Source: Acidithrix ferrooxidans (GTDB lineage Bacteria > Actinomycetota > Acidimicrobiia > Acidimicrobiales > Acidimicrobiaceae). From it: a stretch of 64,000 bases of DNA. The notes beneath the pieces are model-generated. The model did no database searches. It saw nothing but the letters and a program-made list of their open reading frames with translations, and had not been told where the DNA came from. The translations under genes and the position numbers were made by a program. The stretch is from NCBI RefSeq assembly GCF_000949295.1, contig NZ_JXYS01000001.1, forward strand, positions 124,001-188,000, in the 5' to 3' direction. The stretch's first letter is position 1; each line of letters starts with the position of its first letter. Positions 55,201 to 64,000 of the stretch are shown in pieces.

Positions 55201-56808
55201 GTGTACGATGATGCGACCAAGACCTTGGGCCGGCTTTTAGATTTTTTTGGTCACAACACCCCGTGGCCCCGTCGTCTATGGGGTATTGGCGTCGTCCTTG
55301 GATTGCGTGAGATAATCGAATATAACAAAGTCGCAAGGGAAGGGAATCTTTCTAATGATGGCCTAAAATATGCCATCGCTTCTATGATGAAGGAGATCGT
55401 TTTCGATAGGGTTATTCTCTCGTTCGTCAACGAAGTTAACAAAATTCTGGAGAACGTCCCCGCCAATGAAAAAACATCGATTTATTTATCCGAGCACGAC
55501 GAAGCAAAATTAGAGCAACTGACTCAGCGCCTAGACGAACGATATTTCGACTGGTGGATTGAGTCTGCTGAAAAAGGCATGCTGCCGCCCGTTGAACGTA
55601 CGGCAAGATCAATAGCGGCTTACCTTCTTGATAATGGTTTCAGTCCGGATCTATTGTATCGATGGCTTGACGGCTACATGCGGAACAACGAGGAGCCGAA
55701 TCTCACGGAACTATTTATTCAGGCGAAAGACATGGTCAGCAAATCTCTCTCTAGGCCATACGAAGTTGTAGTACCGTGCGTCGCGCCCATCCAAATAAAT
55801 AAGCTACCATCAGCTGTTAGTTGGATGAATCCCAGTGAGACAGCGGCGTTTATATCGGATCTAAGTCTCCAAGGGCCAAAGCCTCGCCAAAATGGTTCAC
55901 TTGTACTTCGTGTGGTAGCACGTGACAACTGGGCAGCCATAGAAGCAGCCAACGATCTCGTGGTCCGCGTGGTAGCACGGATGCAGGTCGGTTTTCCAAA
56001 ACGAGTATCGCTTGCTCCGGTGGGGAAAGCCTATATCAAAGGCACCTCAAAGGAATTCGAACTTCGTTCTCGTCGGCGGCAATTGGACATTCACGCCCTC
56101 GATCGGCAAAATGCCGTATTCAACGTTGATAGTGCCGACTTCCAACAGTTGGACGACGCCCTTGAGCTAGCTTCATACATGAAAACTGGCAGTATTGGAG
56201 CGGCTATTACAGGAGGGTGGGCAGCAATAGAAGGACTTCTTGTTTACCCGAAGGAGCCCAACCGAGTAGCTGCGGATCGGTTAGCTGCTATCGTCTCTTG
56301 TTCGGTGGGTCGCGCGGAACTGACCTCGATCGCGTTCGCACACTCAAACTTTGGCAATGATCGGCTGGCTGATGAACTACGGAATTTGGACACCGAGGCC
56401 CCGAACTACGAACGCGTCAGATTAGTAGAAGGTCATATTCGAAAGTCAGGTACTATGACTCTCTCCGACCCAAGCAATCAAGCTGCCTTGGATCGGGTTG
56501 TAAAAATGATAAATTCTCCAGCAACCGAGATATCGCACATCAGACAATATGTCCAAGATACATTTCGTCGCCTCTACAATCAGCGCAATTTGGTCATGCA
56601 TGGAGGCTCTTTCCGTTCCGTAGCACTTCCTGCTACGTTGAGGACAGCACCTCCACTCGTAGGTGCTGGTCTTGACCGTATTGTTCACGCCCAGTTGCGT
56701 CATGACCAGACTCTCTCTCCACTGTCATTGGCTGCACGAGCCGATAACGAACTTGCCCTTCTCGGTGAATCTGGATCCTCCTGGATTGTTGACTTGCTTG
56801 GACGCTAG
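55201..56808 (+). CDS. Large protein with a C-terminal HEPN-like domain (putative ribonuclease/defence)
   Basis: 535 residues with a GTG start, no clear ribosome binding site. Residues 1-330 show no domain I recognise (helical, with acidic patches). Residues about 345-470 resemble Apea-like HEPN domains: AAITGGWAAIEGLLVYP, RVAADRLAAIVSC, then the R-x4-H motif in YNQRNLVMHGGSF (Arg462 and His467), which is the catalytic pair of HEPN RNases. No antitoxin gene is adjacent. The protein lies in an accessory region with IS elements and has its own terminators. HEPN domains of this sort are found in antiphage proteins such as ApeA, so defence is a hypothesis, not a proof. Confidence 0.7.
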   Translation: MYDDATKTLGRLLDFFGHNTPWPRRLWGIGVVLGLREIIEYNKVAREGNLSNDGLKYAIASMMKEIVFDRVILSFVNEVNKILENVPANEKTSIYLSEHDEAKLEQLTQRLDERYFDWWIESAEKGMLPPVERTARSIAAYLLDNGFSPDLLYRWLDGYMRNNEEPNLTELFIQAKDMVSKSLSRPYEVVVPCVAPIQINKLPSAVSWMNPSETAAFISDLSLQGPKPRQNGSLVLRVVARDNWAAIEAANDLVVRVVARMQVGFPKRVSLAPVGKAYIKGTSKEFELRSRRRQLDIHALDRQNAVFNVDSADFQQLDDALELASYMKTGSIGAAITGGWAAIEGLLVYPKEPNRVAADRLAAIVSCSVGRAELTSIAFAHSNFGNDRLADELRNLDTEAPNYERVRLVEGHIRKSGTMTLSDPSNQAALDRVVKMINSPATEISHIRQYVQDTFRRLYNQRNLVMHGGSFRSVALPATLRTAPPLVGAGLDRIVHAQLRHDQTLSPLSLAARADNELALLGESGSSWIVDLLGR

Positions 56809-56913
56809 CAGCTAGAACCTTTTTACAAGAATCTTTGGAACTACGACCCTTGTTTCTCGTTCCTTTCCAAATTGCCGGGCCGTGTCTACTGGACCTTCGA
56901 TTTCATCATGCGT

Positions 56914-57390
56914 TTAATCGTCGATCCCGATGCGCTTTAGCCGTTCTATGAAGTTAGGATCTGAAAGTGAGTAATCTTTCGATAACAGTTCTATGAAACT
57001 TTCGATGCGCTGATTCATAAGCTCATATGCCGCCTCAAATGCCTCGTCGATCTCTTCCTCGGTGCCTTGAACGATAGAGGGGTCGTCAACTCCCCAATGG
57101 GCACGAAGTGCATTACCGAGATAGGCAGGACAACTTTCACCTGCCGCAGAGGAGCAAAGGGTGATTACTATTTGGGGAACCACCGGTAGATCATTCCATG
57201 ATTTTGAATGAAGTCCTTTTACCGGTATTGCTTTTTTGATTAGAAGCTCGATTGCTCGTTGATTGACCGCTTTGTTGGGGTTACTTCCAGCACTGGACGC
57301 ATGCCAGCCATTGCTAGCTTTGGAATTGAATATGGCTTCGCTGATGATCGATCTACAGGTGTTGCCGGTGCATATGAATAGTATCTCCAC
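56914..57390 (-). CDS. arsC: Arsenate reductase, LMW protein tyrosine phosphatase fold
   Basis: 158 residues. P-loop CTGNTCRS with C7 and R13 (C-x5-R), then the redox cysteines C79 and C87 in ITLCSSAAGESCPAY, and the general acid loop HWGVDDPS. Three cysteines with this layout mark thioredoxin- or mycothiol-linked arsenate reductases rather than plain phosphatases. It reduces arsenate to arsenite. No arsR, arsB or acr3 gene is adjacent, so export must be encoded elsewhere. It converges on the HEPN-like gene with about 100 bp between them. Confidence 0.9.
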   Translation of the reverse strand: MEILFICTGNTCRSIISEAIFNSKASNGWHASSAGSNPNKAVNQRAIELLIKKAIPVKGLHSKSWNDLPVVPQIVITLCSSAAGESCPAYLGNALRAHWGVDDPSIVQGTEEEIDEAFEAAYELMNQRIESFIELLSKDYSLSDPNFIERLKRIGIDD

Positions 57391-58469
57391 TTATGAGTCC
57401 TTTGGTCGGTACGAATATCAAGATGTCAAGTAGGTAAAATTGCTGCTGGTGATTATGACATGCTAGACACTTTGTTATGCAAATCGTATGGCCATAATTT
57501 ACTAGTTTTGGGGATCAGTCGGGTTTGATTTTCCTTATCTTAGCGGGCTCTATTGTCGCGGATCATCGTGGATCGTCGTGTTATGGGGTTGACTAAGAAG
57601 TGTGTTGAATTTGCCTGAAAGCAAAAATGAGCAAGTCGTTGACCCTGACAACGGTGCAATAGACGTCGGACTAAGAGATATTCGGACTAAGAGATCGAGG
57701 TATCTATTTTTAATTCTTACCTTACTATATCCTTGGTGGGGTTAAACCTTCAAATTGACTCTTCTGTGATTCTTAACTTTTTGGGGTCGGGGGCACATCT
57801 GGGTCGATTCAATCTAGTGCTTCTAAACGTCATGAAGCTCAGCCTTTTGTGGCGCGTTGCATGGTCAACAAGCCAATCAAGAGGTGTCAATTTTCACCTT
57901 TCGCTACACCGGTGTTGCTATTCAGCAGATGAATAGTCCACCGATCTGGTTCTTACCGATGGATAGCGTTCGTTACTCAAAGCTGACGTTTCGCTATCGC
58001 GGTGGAGTTGAAATCACGCAGTTCCTTCGTATGATTGGCACCTACGACGACTTCATTGAATCTGCACTTTTGAATGAGGCTTTTGAATGAGTGTTAAGGC
58101 AATGAAAGCACCTTAGAGCTGGATGGCAATCACCTTCGATGCAACATTAACGGCCTTTACTCTTATGCCTATTCTCTAGCCTTCGTGAGGTGTTCGCCTA
58201 AATATACTTCAAAATCTTTCCTTTTAGAGATCCGATCACGCCACTAAAGTCGTCCATTCAGACATTAAGGAAAGCTGAATAATTGATTTTTGACTTCATT
58301 GAAAATTTGACTTTGTAGCAAATGGGCAATTGTTCATTTGAACTAATATTGGATTAGAGACTAATTGTTATGATATTTCGCCCTTTGGACTATCGGTTTA
58401 CCGTGAGGGGCAGGGACAGGTTGAATTCGAAGTGGTCTAATATCAAGACCATCGCAAAGGAGCCCTCGC
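57391..58469. other. Gene-poor stretch with possible remnant
   Basis: About 1.08 kb. Two overlapping plus-strand frames (57733-57936 and 57857-58090) look somewhat protein-like toward the end (IFTFRYTGVAIQQMN, LTFRYRGGVEITQFL, YDDFIESALLNEAFE) and may be pieces of one broken gene, but I recognise no family. A 16-bp period duplication TCGGACTAAGAGAT is at 57666-57696. Confidence 0.45.
57666..57696. repeat. 16-bp period tandem duplication
   Basis: TCGGACTAAGAGAT at 57666 and 57682, with two bases between. Confidence 0.85.
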
Positions 58470-58889
58470 TCAACTGATCCACTTCCAGAACGAGGTCGGT
58501 TCTGCCATTTCTCGTTCGGTTTTGTTTATCAATAATTGTGCGGTTGGCTTTGACACTTCTAGGAATTGTGCCATCACTTCTGCATCGGGCTTGCGCTTAT
58601 CGTTCGCGATCAGATACGCTGCGATGAACCATTTTCTAAGAGGAACCTTGCTAGCTTGAAATATCGTACCCGATTTCAATGATGTCTGGTAGTGGCACGA
58701 CTTACACTCAATGAGAGTTTTTTGACTGGTCGATTTGCTATGAGTCTTAGAATGAACCAATACGAATGAATCGTCGTCACATCTTCGACAACGAAGTCCA
58801 TTGTCGCAGCGGAATTGAAAGAGGTGCTCCTCGCACGCCGACTCGCTAGAGTATCGCCTTATTAATTGGGCAAGGTCCATTGTATCCAC
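58470..58889 (-). pseudogene. IS1595-type transposase, N-terminal zinc-ribbon fragment
   Basis: 139 codons. Zinc ribbon with RCRRCDDDSF and ECKSCHYQTS, followed by LKSGTIFQASKVPLRKWFIA and the helical AYLIANDKRKPDAEVMAQFL region, the order seen at the start of IS1595 transposases. It ends at TSFWKWIS, before the DDE catalytic domain, and the sequence beyond in all frames shows no continuation. So it is a truncated element, or less likely a solitary zinc-ribbon protein. Confidence 0.75.
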
Positions 58890-59245
58890 TTGAGCTAGTA
58901 CATGTGTTCGACTATTATTATACTGCTGATTGAGGTTCCCGTACCCGGATTGACAGAAATTCTATTGGCTCTAGAACATGTTTAAATTAAGATCAAAACG
59001 GCGTCGACCTACGAGATACTCACTGTCGGTTTCGCCCATTCCAACACGTGGATGTATCTGCTTTATCTGCGTTTTAGGTATCGAGCGTGACTGATCCGTC
59101 TCGATGAAACATTGGGTATGGGTAAGAGTTTTTGTTTAGAGTATTGGTTTTTGATTTTCCATTTGGTTGTCGTGTTGGCTGGGTTGTACCTTTTCAAGGA
59201 TCTTTGGGGAATTGGTTGCTGAGATTACTGGAAATCATTTGTTAT
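58890..59245. other. Intergenic stretch before the GIY-YIG/DUF2075 gene 3' end
   Basis: About 355 bases; no gene, hairpin or repeat recognised. Confidence 0.4.
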
Positions 59246-61123
59246 TCAATTCCGGTTGTCTAATCCGTCGCGGGCACTAAATGCGTCAATCAATAAATTG
59301 TGGATCTTAGGATCAACCGCATATACGAACGTTCCAAGGATCCCTCGGGACATCAGGACTCGGTAAATATTGAGAACCAGCTCTAGCTGATAGGCATCAT
59401 CGAACTCGAGGTTGAGAAGGTTGTTTCTTTCTTTTGCTTTGTTGTCAAAGTATTTCGATCTGACAAATTTGAAGTTAGATGTTTCTTGGTCGAATTCCAA
59501 CTCTGGACCCACTATCACTCCCGCATAGTTAAGGTCGTAACCTTGAACGGTATGGATTGAACCTACTTCAGCACAACCTTTTACCGAGTTGATCCAATCC
59601 TTGGATTTTTGGTTCCATCTCCTTTTGACATTTCCAATTTCAATGTCGTATGCGTTTTTGTCCTTCTTGCTTACCCATTTGAAACCATACCCTGCGGTAA
59701 GCCGGCAAAGTCCAACTTTGCCTTCAAGCGCATCGAGATCCGATACCATTTTCTCGAGATCGTTGTAAATCCGTATGTCGTATTGCGTTGCGACTAACGG
59801 AACATCCCTTGTTGGAAACGAACTAAAAAGCTTCTTCAAATTTTCAAGATATGCATTACCGCCATCTGGAAGTCGCATTTGAGTTTTGAGTTGGAAGTAG
59901 TTACCGTTGTTCTTGGCCGACGATATAAGCTCGGCCTGTTGTTCAGTAGAGAGGTCGGTCGGTCTGACTCTTTGTGATTCGTCGATAAAAATTATCTGTA
60001 CATCTGATTTTTTATAGAGCCAATCGATCTCGGTCTTGGAGTAGTCGTCTTTCCCAAAGAGCTTGATATTGATATCTTTGTCTCTGGTTACGCTTAGTCC
60101 GTTACTGTGGTTGGCTCGTCGACGTAGACGATGTGCCTCGTCGACCAGAACAATATCAAAGTGTTTATCGCTTCCGGCAAAGTCCTGTGGAGAATAGACC
60201 ATAGATGAGTCTAAGTTGTGAATCTTTTTGAATGACTTTTTCAGTGTCTCTCTAAATGACTGTTGTGGAATTACGATCGCAATCTCGAGCGACTTGCTTC
60301 TCATGGTGATTGTCTCGATGAGGCCTTTCAGGTCCAGCCATCCAGAATCGCCCGAATCCAAATCTTTTTCTTCAGGAGTGTGATTCGAATCTGCAAGAAG
60401 TTTTGCGAGATAGGCGAGGAGGACGCTTTTGCCAGTTCCGGCGCCACCATTAATTACAATTAGATTTTGGCTCGAGGTCGCAATGGTATTTGTGATTGAC
60501 ACCATGACATCTTGGGTGATGCTACTTTGATCGCTATTTAGAGATTTATAGGGGGATAATTTATAGAGGTCGGAGTTCTCGATTTCGGAAATCGAAAGTG
60601 AAAACAGCCCTTCGTTTCGAAGCGCCTCGTAGATGTCATTAAACGATTCGAGATAGCGATCTCGATTGAAGTAGTTGACGTCGACGATTCCGAGATTGCG
60701 GTTAAGCACTTGATACTTAGCTTCGCCCGCCAATAATCGAATTAGTTTTGACTCGAGGTCCAGGCACGCCGACTTGTTGAAGGTTTCATCTAGAACTACT
60801 CGGATCTGATCCAAGTGGTACTTTTCTTCATTTTTAGCGTGTTGACGATATCGTTGTACGAAGTTGACTGTTTCTCCCACATAGATGCTGCTGCGGTTAT
60901 TCAGAGTGTAAACAACGGGCCAGTCGTGAAGGTTACTATCTTGGAGAGCTGAATCGTTTAGTAATTCCATCGATCGATGGTGCTCGATTGTAAAGTTCGA
61001 CCTCGAAGGGCTTTGGGGATCGGCCATAATGAATCTCTTTCGAATCTTCTGTTTCACTAGGTTAGCATTCGGTTGTGGCGTCGGCACTTTGATATCTCGA
61101 TGAACCTGAATTTTGCTAGTCAA
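59246..61123 (-). CDS. GIY-YIG nuclease domain fused to a DUF2075 P-loop helicase-like domain
   Basis: 625 residues with a TTG start; an internal ATG at 61027 (codon 33) is a plausible true start. A GIY-YIG domain sits at about 68-150: VVYTLNNRSSIYVGETVNFV with R91 and a probable catalytic Glu124 in LESKLIRLL. The DUF2075 ATPase/helicase part follows at about 195-615: Walker A GGAGTGKS at 226-233, Walker B FDIVLVDEAHRLRRR at 322-331, a second Asp-Glu motif VQIIFIDESQ, QMRLP, SIHTVQGYDLNYAGVIVGPE (motifs V-VI). Such fusions are found scattered in accessory islands and have a Schlafen-like ATPase; nucleic-acid cleavage and unwinding as defence is probable but untested here. Single gene. Confidence 0.85.
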   Translation of the reverse strand: MTSKIQVHRDIKVPTPQPNANLVKQKIRKRFIMADPQSPSRSNFTIEHHRSMELLNDSALQDSNLHDWPVVYTLNNRSSIYVGETVNFVQRYRQHAKNEEKYHLDQIRVVLDETFNKSACLDLESKLIRLLAGEAKYQVLNRNLGIVDVNYFNRDRYLESFNDIYEALRNEGLFSLSISEIENSDLYKLSPYKSLNSDQSSITQDVMVSITNTIATSSQNLIVINGGAGTGKSVLLAYLAKLLADSNHTPEEKDLDSGDSGWLDLKGLIETITMRSKSLEIAIVIPQQSFRETLKKSFKKIHNLDSSMVYSPQDFAGSDKHFDIVLVDEAHRLRRRANHSNGLSVTRDKDINIKLFGKDDYSKTEIDWLYKKSDVQIIFIDESQRVRPTDLSTEQQAELISSAKNNGNYFQLKTQMRLPDGGNAYLENLKKLFSSFPTRDVPLVATQYDIRIYNDLEKMVSDLDALEGKVGLCRLTAGYGFKWVSKKDKNAYDIEIGNVKRRWNQKSKDWINSVKGCAEVGSIHTVQGYDLNYAGVIVGPELEFDQETSNFKFVRSKYFDNKAKERNNLLNLEFDDAYQLELVLNIYRVLMSRGILGTFVYAVDPKIHNLLIDAFSARDGLDNRN

Positions 61124-62213
61124 TACGGGGCGTTTGCTGCAGGCGAATCTGTTGAAGCATTGAGGGAAATGGTGCCGGTTTTTGTGATTCGATTTTCGCC
61201 AGAAAAGTAGGGTTTGGGGTTGGTGTATTTTCAGAGTTCCAAAAAGTTGTCTAGGAGATTGTAAGCGTTGTCGACTCTTCTTGGATCGCCTAGTTTCTTG
61301 TGCAGGATAGATGGGGTTCCTTTTGATGGCCAGTATTTTTCGCTGTAGCTCTGTAGCTCTGTAGCTCTGTTTTGTTCAAGGTGCAATTGATTTTGGACGT
61401 TTAGATGGCTCTTTATTGCTTTATATATCGACTGAATGCTTCGCTGGTGTGTCGGCGAGAATTTAGAGGTGACACCCCTCGTTGTGGGGGTGAGTCTGTC
61501 GCTTGGTTTGTCGTAGAAGGTTTTTCAAGTGAACTCCCTACTTCTGAGCTGACTTAGAGCTTCACAAAGATTTGAGGGTGGCGACAGCAGTTGAAATTTG
61601 GTAGTAATAATTTGGTAGTAAAAGATACAAAATAGTTCCCAAGGGCTAGGTGGATCACAATATCATCACAGGCATTAGAGCTCTCTTCATCGGCTTGGGG
61701 CTATCAAGTGTTCTGCTATCGTTTGGGTAGCCATCGCGCCATCAAGAGTTGGGAATGCCACGATTTTTCCTGGAATGTGGATCTGTCGACTTTATTTTAA
61801 CTGTCCAGTTTTTCGTCGGCTTTTTTTTGGTCCACCGGAGGTATCTTTGCTGAGTAGAAAGTGACATCGATAATTTGCCGGCTCTAGAGCTTTTCTGCCT
61901 AGGCGGCAACTATACTTACCATTGTATTTCCGTTGAGCTACTTGTTCCTATCGGTAATCTTCGCCACACCTTTGCTTGGCTGACCCCAGGTTTAAAGAAT
62001 GTCTCCTTTGAGCTTCACGATAACTTCGTCCATCTTGATTATGATTTGAAACCAACATTAGCAGCGGGTCGAACAATTGAGAGTATTCCATAGGGAGTTG
62101 AACGGCGCGCGTTCGTCGATAAATAATGTGACTAAATTCACAAAATGACTTGCAAGGACTACCGATAGTTTGATATCCTTTATTCGGACGTCCTACTAAG
62201 TTCGTCTCTGCTA
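61124..62213. other. Intergenic stretch before the IS630 element
   Basis: About 1.09 kb. A period-8 array (CTGTAGCT x3.5) is at 61343-61370. A 72-codon frame at 61875-62093 (TTG start) has no recognised domain; not called. The target TA of the IS630 element is at 62212-62213. Confidence 0.5.
61343..61370. repeat. 8-bp tandem repeat, 3.5 copies
   Basis: CTGTAGCT three times plus CTGT, exact. Confidence 0.92.
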
Positions 62214-63368
62214 CGAGGTATTAAAGATCAATAGCTTCGGGCTTTCTATTCGCATAACACTCTGAAATGCTCCAATGAGCCCTTTTAATTTCTTGTGGGG
62301 TGTGTTAATCTTCTCATGACATGCTTACACCCGAGGAACTCGCCACTATTGAAGCATTCATGGCGAAGACTGAAAACATCGACGAATATAAGCGGGCGCT
62401 GGCAGTTCTCACCCTTGAAGATGGGAGTCCCCTCAACAGGACAGCCCTCTCTGTCAAGCATGTACAGCGAATTCGACGGTCATTCCGCAGCATTGGCACT
62501 GAGGCATTCAAGGACAAGCGCCATAACAACGCTCCGGTACTTCTCTCAAAGTCTCAAAGAGATGAAGTGGCAATCATGCTCACGACTACAACTCCCAATG
62601 ACCACGGCTATAGCAGTTCCCCGTTTTGGTCAACACGGATCCTGGCTACAGTACTCAAGCGCAGATACGGTGTTCTCTATGCCTCTAGGACTAGCTATTA
62701 CGTTCTGTTTCGGGAAAGTAAGTTCAGCTTCCATCTGCCGGGCAAACAGTACGAGAAGGCTGATCCACAAGCGGTAGCTGAATGGAAAGACGAGCAGCAA
62801 GAACGTCTGAAAGAAGCATTCTCTGATCCAGATACGGTGATTCTCTGTGAAGACGAGATGGTTCTCACTCAGGCGACAACTACTCAGAAAGTGTGGATAC
62901 CGAAAGGAACCACACCAGCTGTAATTGAGACCAATGGAACCAGAATGAACCGGAGCATCTATGGGTTTTTAAACCTCAAGACAGGCAAGGAGCATGCATT
63001 TGCAACAGAGCGCCAGACTATGCATGAAACAGCGGCCATACTGCTGGCGATCCGCAAGATCTACCCAAGAGAGAAGATTCTGCTTATATGGGATGGGGCA
63101 GGATGGCACAGAGGGAGCGTCGCTCAAGAGGCAATTAGGGAGCATCACATCGAAGCAGTCCATTTCCCTCCGTATTCTCCGCAACTCAATCCCCAGGAAC
63201 ACGTTTGGAAGCAAGGGCGCTCTGCTGTAACCCACAATCGCTTCATTCCCAAGATTGAACCAGTCACAAAGGAATTAGTCGACTATCTCAACACGACGAC
63301 ATTCCCATACTCTTTGCTTGATTTCAAGGAGCAAGTCAGAGTGTGAGCTCTATATCTTTATTAGCTCG
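62214..63368 (+). mobile_element. IS630-family insertion sequence, complete
   Basis: 1155 bp. The ends are 15-bp inverted repeats CGAGGTATTAAAGAT (62214-62228) and ATCTTTATTAGCTCG (63354-63368), 13 of 15 matching, and each is flanked by TA (62212-62213 and 63369-63370), the target duplication typical of IS630/Tc1. One transposase gene inside, intact. The element therefore looks recent and possibly active. Confidence 0.88.
62321..63346 (+). CDS. IS630-family transposase (DDE)
   Basis: 341 residues. N-terminal helix-turn-helix region (about 1-75; TALSVKHVQRIRRSFRSIGT). DDE catalytic triad: Asp in LCEDEMVLTQ (near residue 178), Asp in LLIWDGAGWHRGS (near 257), Glu in SPQLNPQEHVWKQ (near 293). 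ETNGTRMNRSIYGFLNLKTG and HFPPYSPQLNPQEHVW are IS630 hallmarks. Unbroken frame inside the intact element at 62214-63368. It cuts and pastes the element into TA sites. Confidence 0.95.
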   Translation: MLTPEELATIEAFMAKTENIDEYKRALAVLTLEDGSPLNRTALSVKHVQRIRRSFRSIGTEAFKDKRHNNAPVLLSKSQRDEVAIMLTTTTPNDHGYSSSPFWSTRILATVLKRRYGVLYASRTSYYVLFRESKFSFHLPGKQYEKADPQAVAEWKDEQQERLKEAFSDPDTVILCEDEMVLTQATTTQKVWIPKGTTPAVIETNGTRMNRSIYGFLNLKTGKEHAFATERQTMHETAAILLAIRKIYPREKILLIWDGAGWHRGSVAQEAIREHHIEAVHFPPYSPQLNPQEHVWKQGRSAVTHNRFIPKIEPVTKELVDYLNTTTFPYSLLDFKEQVRV

Positions 63369-63370
63369 TA

Positions 63371-63595
63371 GGGGCTAAATGGGGAATGGCATTAAGCCAA
63401 AGCAGTTGCTTTATTCGGTAAAGGGTACCGTCCAAGCACTGGTTTATGTTCAAGTTTAAGGTACACATTCGGTGATCCCGTCAAACAAGCGGTGCTGTAG
63501 ACACTCGATGATGGCGTAAGGTTGGGGTAGCTGGCCTATCCTCTGTGGCCTAGGGTGGCTGGACACGGCGCTTTAATTGTGATAGTTATAGTTAC
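63371..63595. other. Short stretch between IS630 and IS66 transposase gene
   Basis: About 225 bases; probably contains the left end of the IS66 element, but I could not identify its terminal repeat with only one end in the window. Confidence 0.4.
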
Positions 63596-64000
63596 GTGGC
63601 AAAAACAGTGCGCCAATACGACAACGAGCGGATCGCTTCGCTGGAGGCCGAGAACGTCGTCCTTAGGTCCGAGCGTGACGAGTTGTCTGCCAAAGTGGAT
63701 GCACTCACAGCCAAGATCGTCGAGCTAACCAAACAGGCTTTCGGGCGTCGCTCCGAACGGGCGAAGATGGCTCAGGATGTGAACGCAGAACCAATAGGCG
63801 CCTTGGAAGAAAGTAGCGACCCTGAGCCTGATGAGGTGCCAAGGCGCAAGAGAGGTCAACAACTCGGGCACCGCGGCCATGGTCGACGCAGCTATGACCA
63901 CCTACCACGCGTACAACAGATCCATGAGCCCGATTCCAAGCTGTTGGTCTGTGGGAGCTGTGGTGCGCCTTATGCGCCTTTCGGAGAGGAACGCTGCGAG
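63596..64000 (+). CDS. IS66-family transposase (TnpC), 5' part, runs off the window
   Basis: 135 codons from the GTG at 63596, open to the last base. N-terminal leucine-zipper-like helix (ERIASLEAENVVLRSERDEL and on to TALTAKIVELTKQAFGRRSE), the basic linker, RRKRGQQLGHRGHGRRSYDH and a zinc-finger pair LVCGSCGAPY. These are the hallmark features of IS66 TnpC; the DDE domain would lie beyond the window. GC content is visibly higher than in the surrounding genes, consistent with recent arrival. No tnpA or tnpB upstream in the window. Confidence 0.92.
   Translation, partial: MAKTVRQYDNERIASLEAENVVLRSERDELSAKVDALTAKIVELTKQAFGRRSERAKMAQDVNAEPIGALEESSDPEPDEVPRRKRGQQLGHRGHGRRSYDHLPRVQQIHEPDSKLLVCGSCGAPYAPFGEERCE

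Noticed and set aside
62295-62777. 160-codon plus-strand ORF in the IS630 element
   Set aside because: Alternative frame over the intact transposase gene; no motifs.

Overview
The window looks like chromosomal DNA of a low-to-moderate GC actinobacterium, most likely class Acidimicrobiia (an Acidithrix-like organism; this placement is inference). Reasons: the actinobacterial division-cluster order ftsZ-pgeF-yggS-sepF-yggT-divIVA followed by ileS, a DksA/TraR-like gene, lspA and an rluD-type gene; a bacterial proteasome activator (Bpa/PafE type); frequent GTG and TTG starts; and secreted proteins with the GYWLVAADGG/FGDAxFYGS repeat that is common in Acidimicrobiia. Intergenic DNA is abundant, with several gene-free stretches of 0.6-1.8 kb.

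Layout. 1-14.8 kb: tail of the division cluster, a large secreted beta-helix/Fn3/repeat protein, ileS, then dksA-like, lspA and rluD-type genes. 15-22.8 kb (minus strand): metY-metX methionine operon, a secreted CHAP-type wall hydrolase carrying the same repeat, a dienelactone hydrolase and a sigma-70 factor. 24.5-29.5 kb (plus): LolA/RseB-like secreted protein, an ABC-2 exporter pair and a GabD-type aldehyde dehydrogenase. 30-31.6 kb: a frameshifted aldo/keto reductase and a decayed ISL3 transposase. 32.6-43.4 kb: GNAT/acyl-CoA-synthetase fusion, Rrf2 regulator, phosphodiesterase-type hydrolase, bpa, rpiB with a secreted alpha/beta hydrolase, an amidase and a cytochrome P450. 43.9-47.2 kb (minus): a tightly coupled operon of a 50-residue protein and two MutS-like ATPases. 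48-54 kb: enolase, MerB-like protein, TetR regulator with an MFS exporter, beta-carbonic anhydrase. 55-64 kb is accessory: a large HEPN-like protein, arsenate reductase, an IS1595 fragment, a GIY-YIG/DUF2075 helicase-like protein, a complete IS630 element with terminal repeats and TA duplication, and the start of an IS66 transposase running off the end.

Most interesting are the 50-aa/MutS-like/MutS-like operon, the two stand-alone defence-type proteins in the accessory end (HEPN; GIY-YIG plus DUF2075), and a striking number of local tandem duplications of 13-28 bp scattered through the intergenic DNA. No tRNA, rRNA, CRISPR array or recognisable riboswitch was seen.
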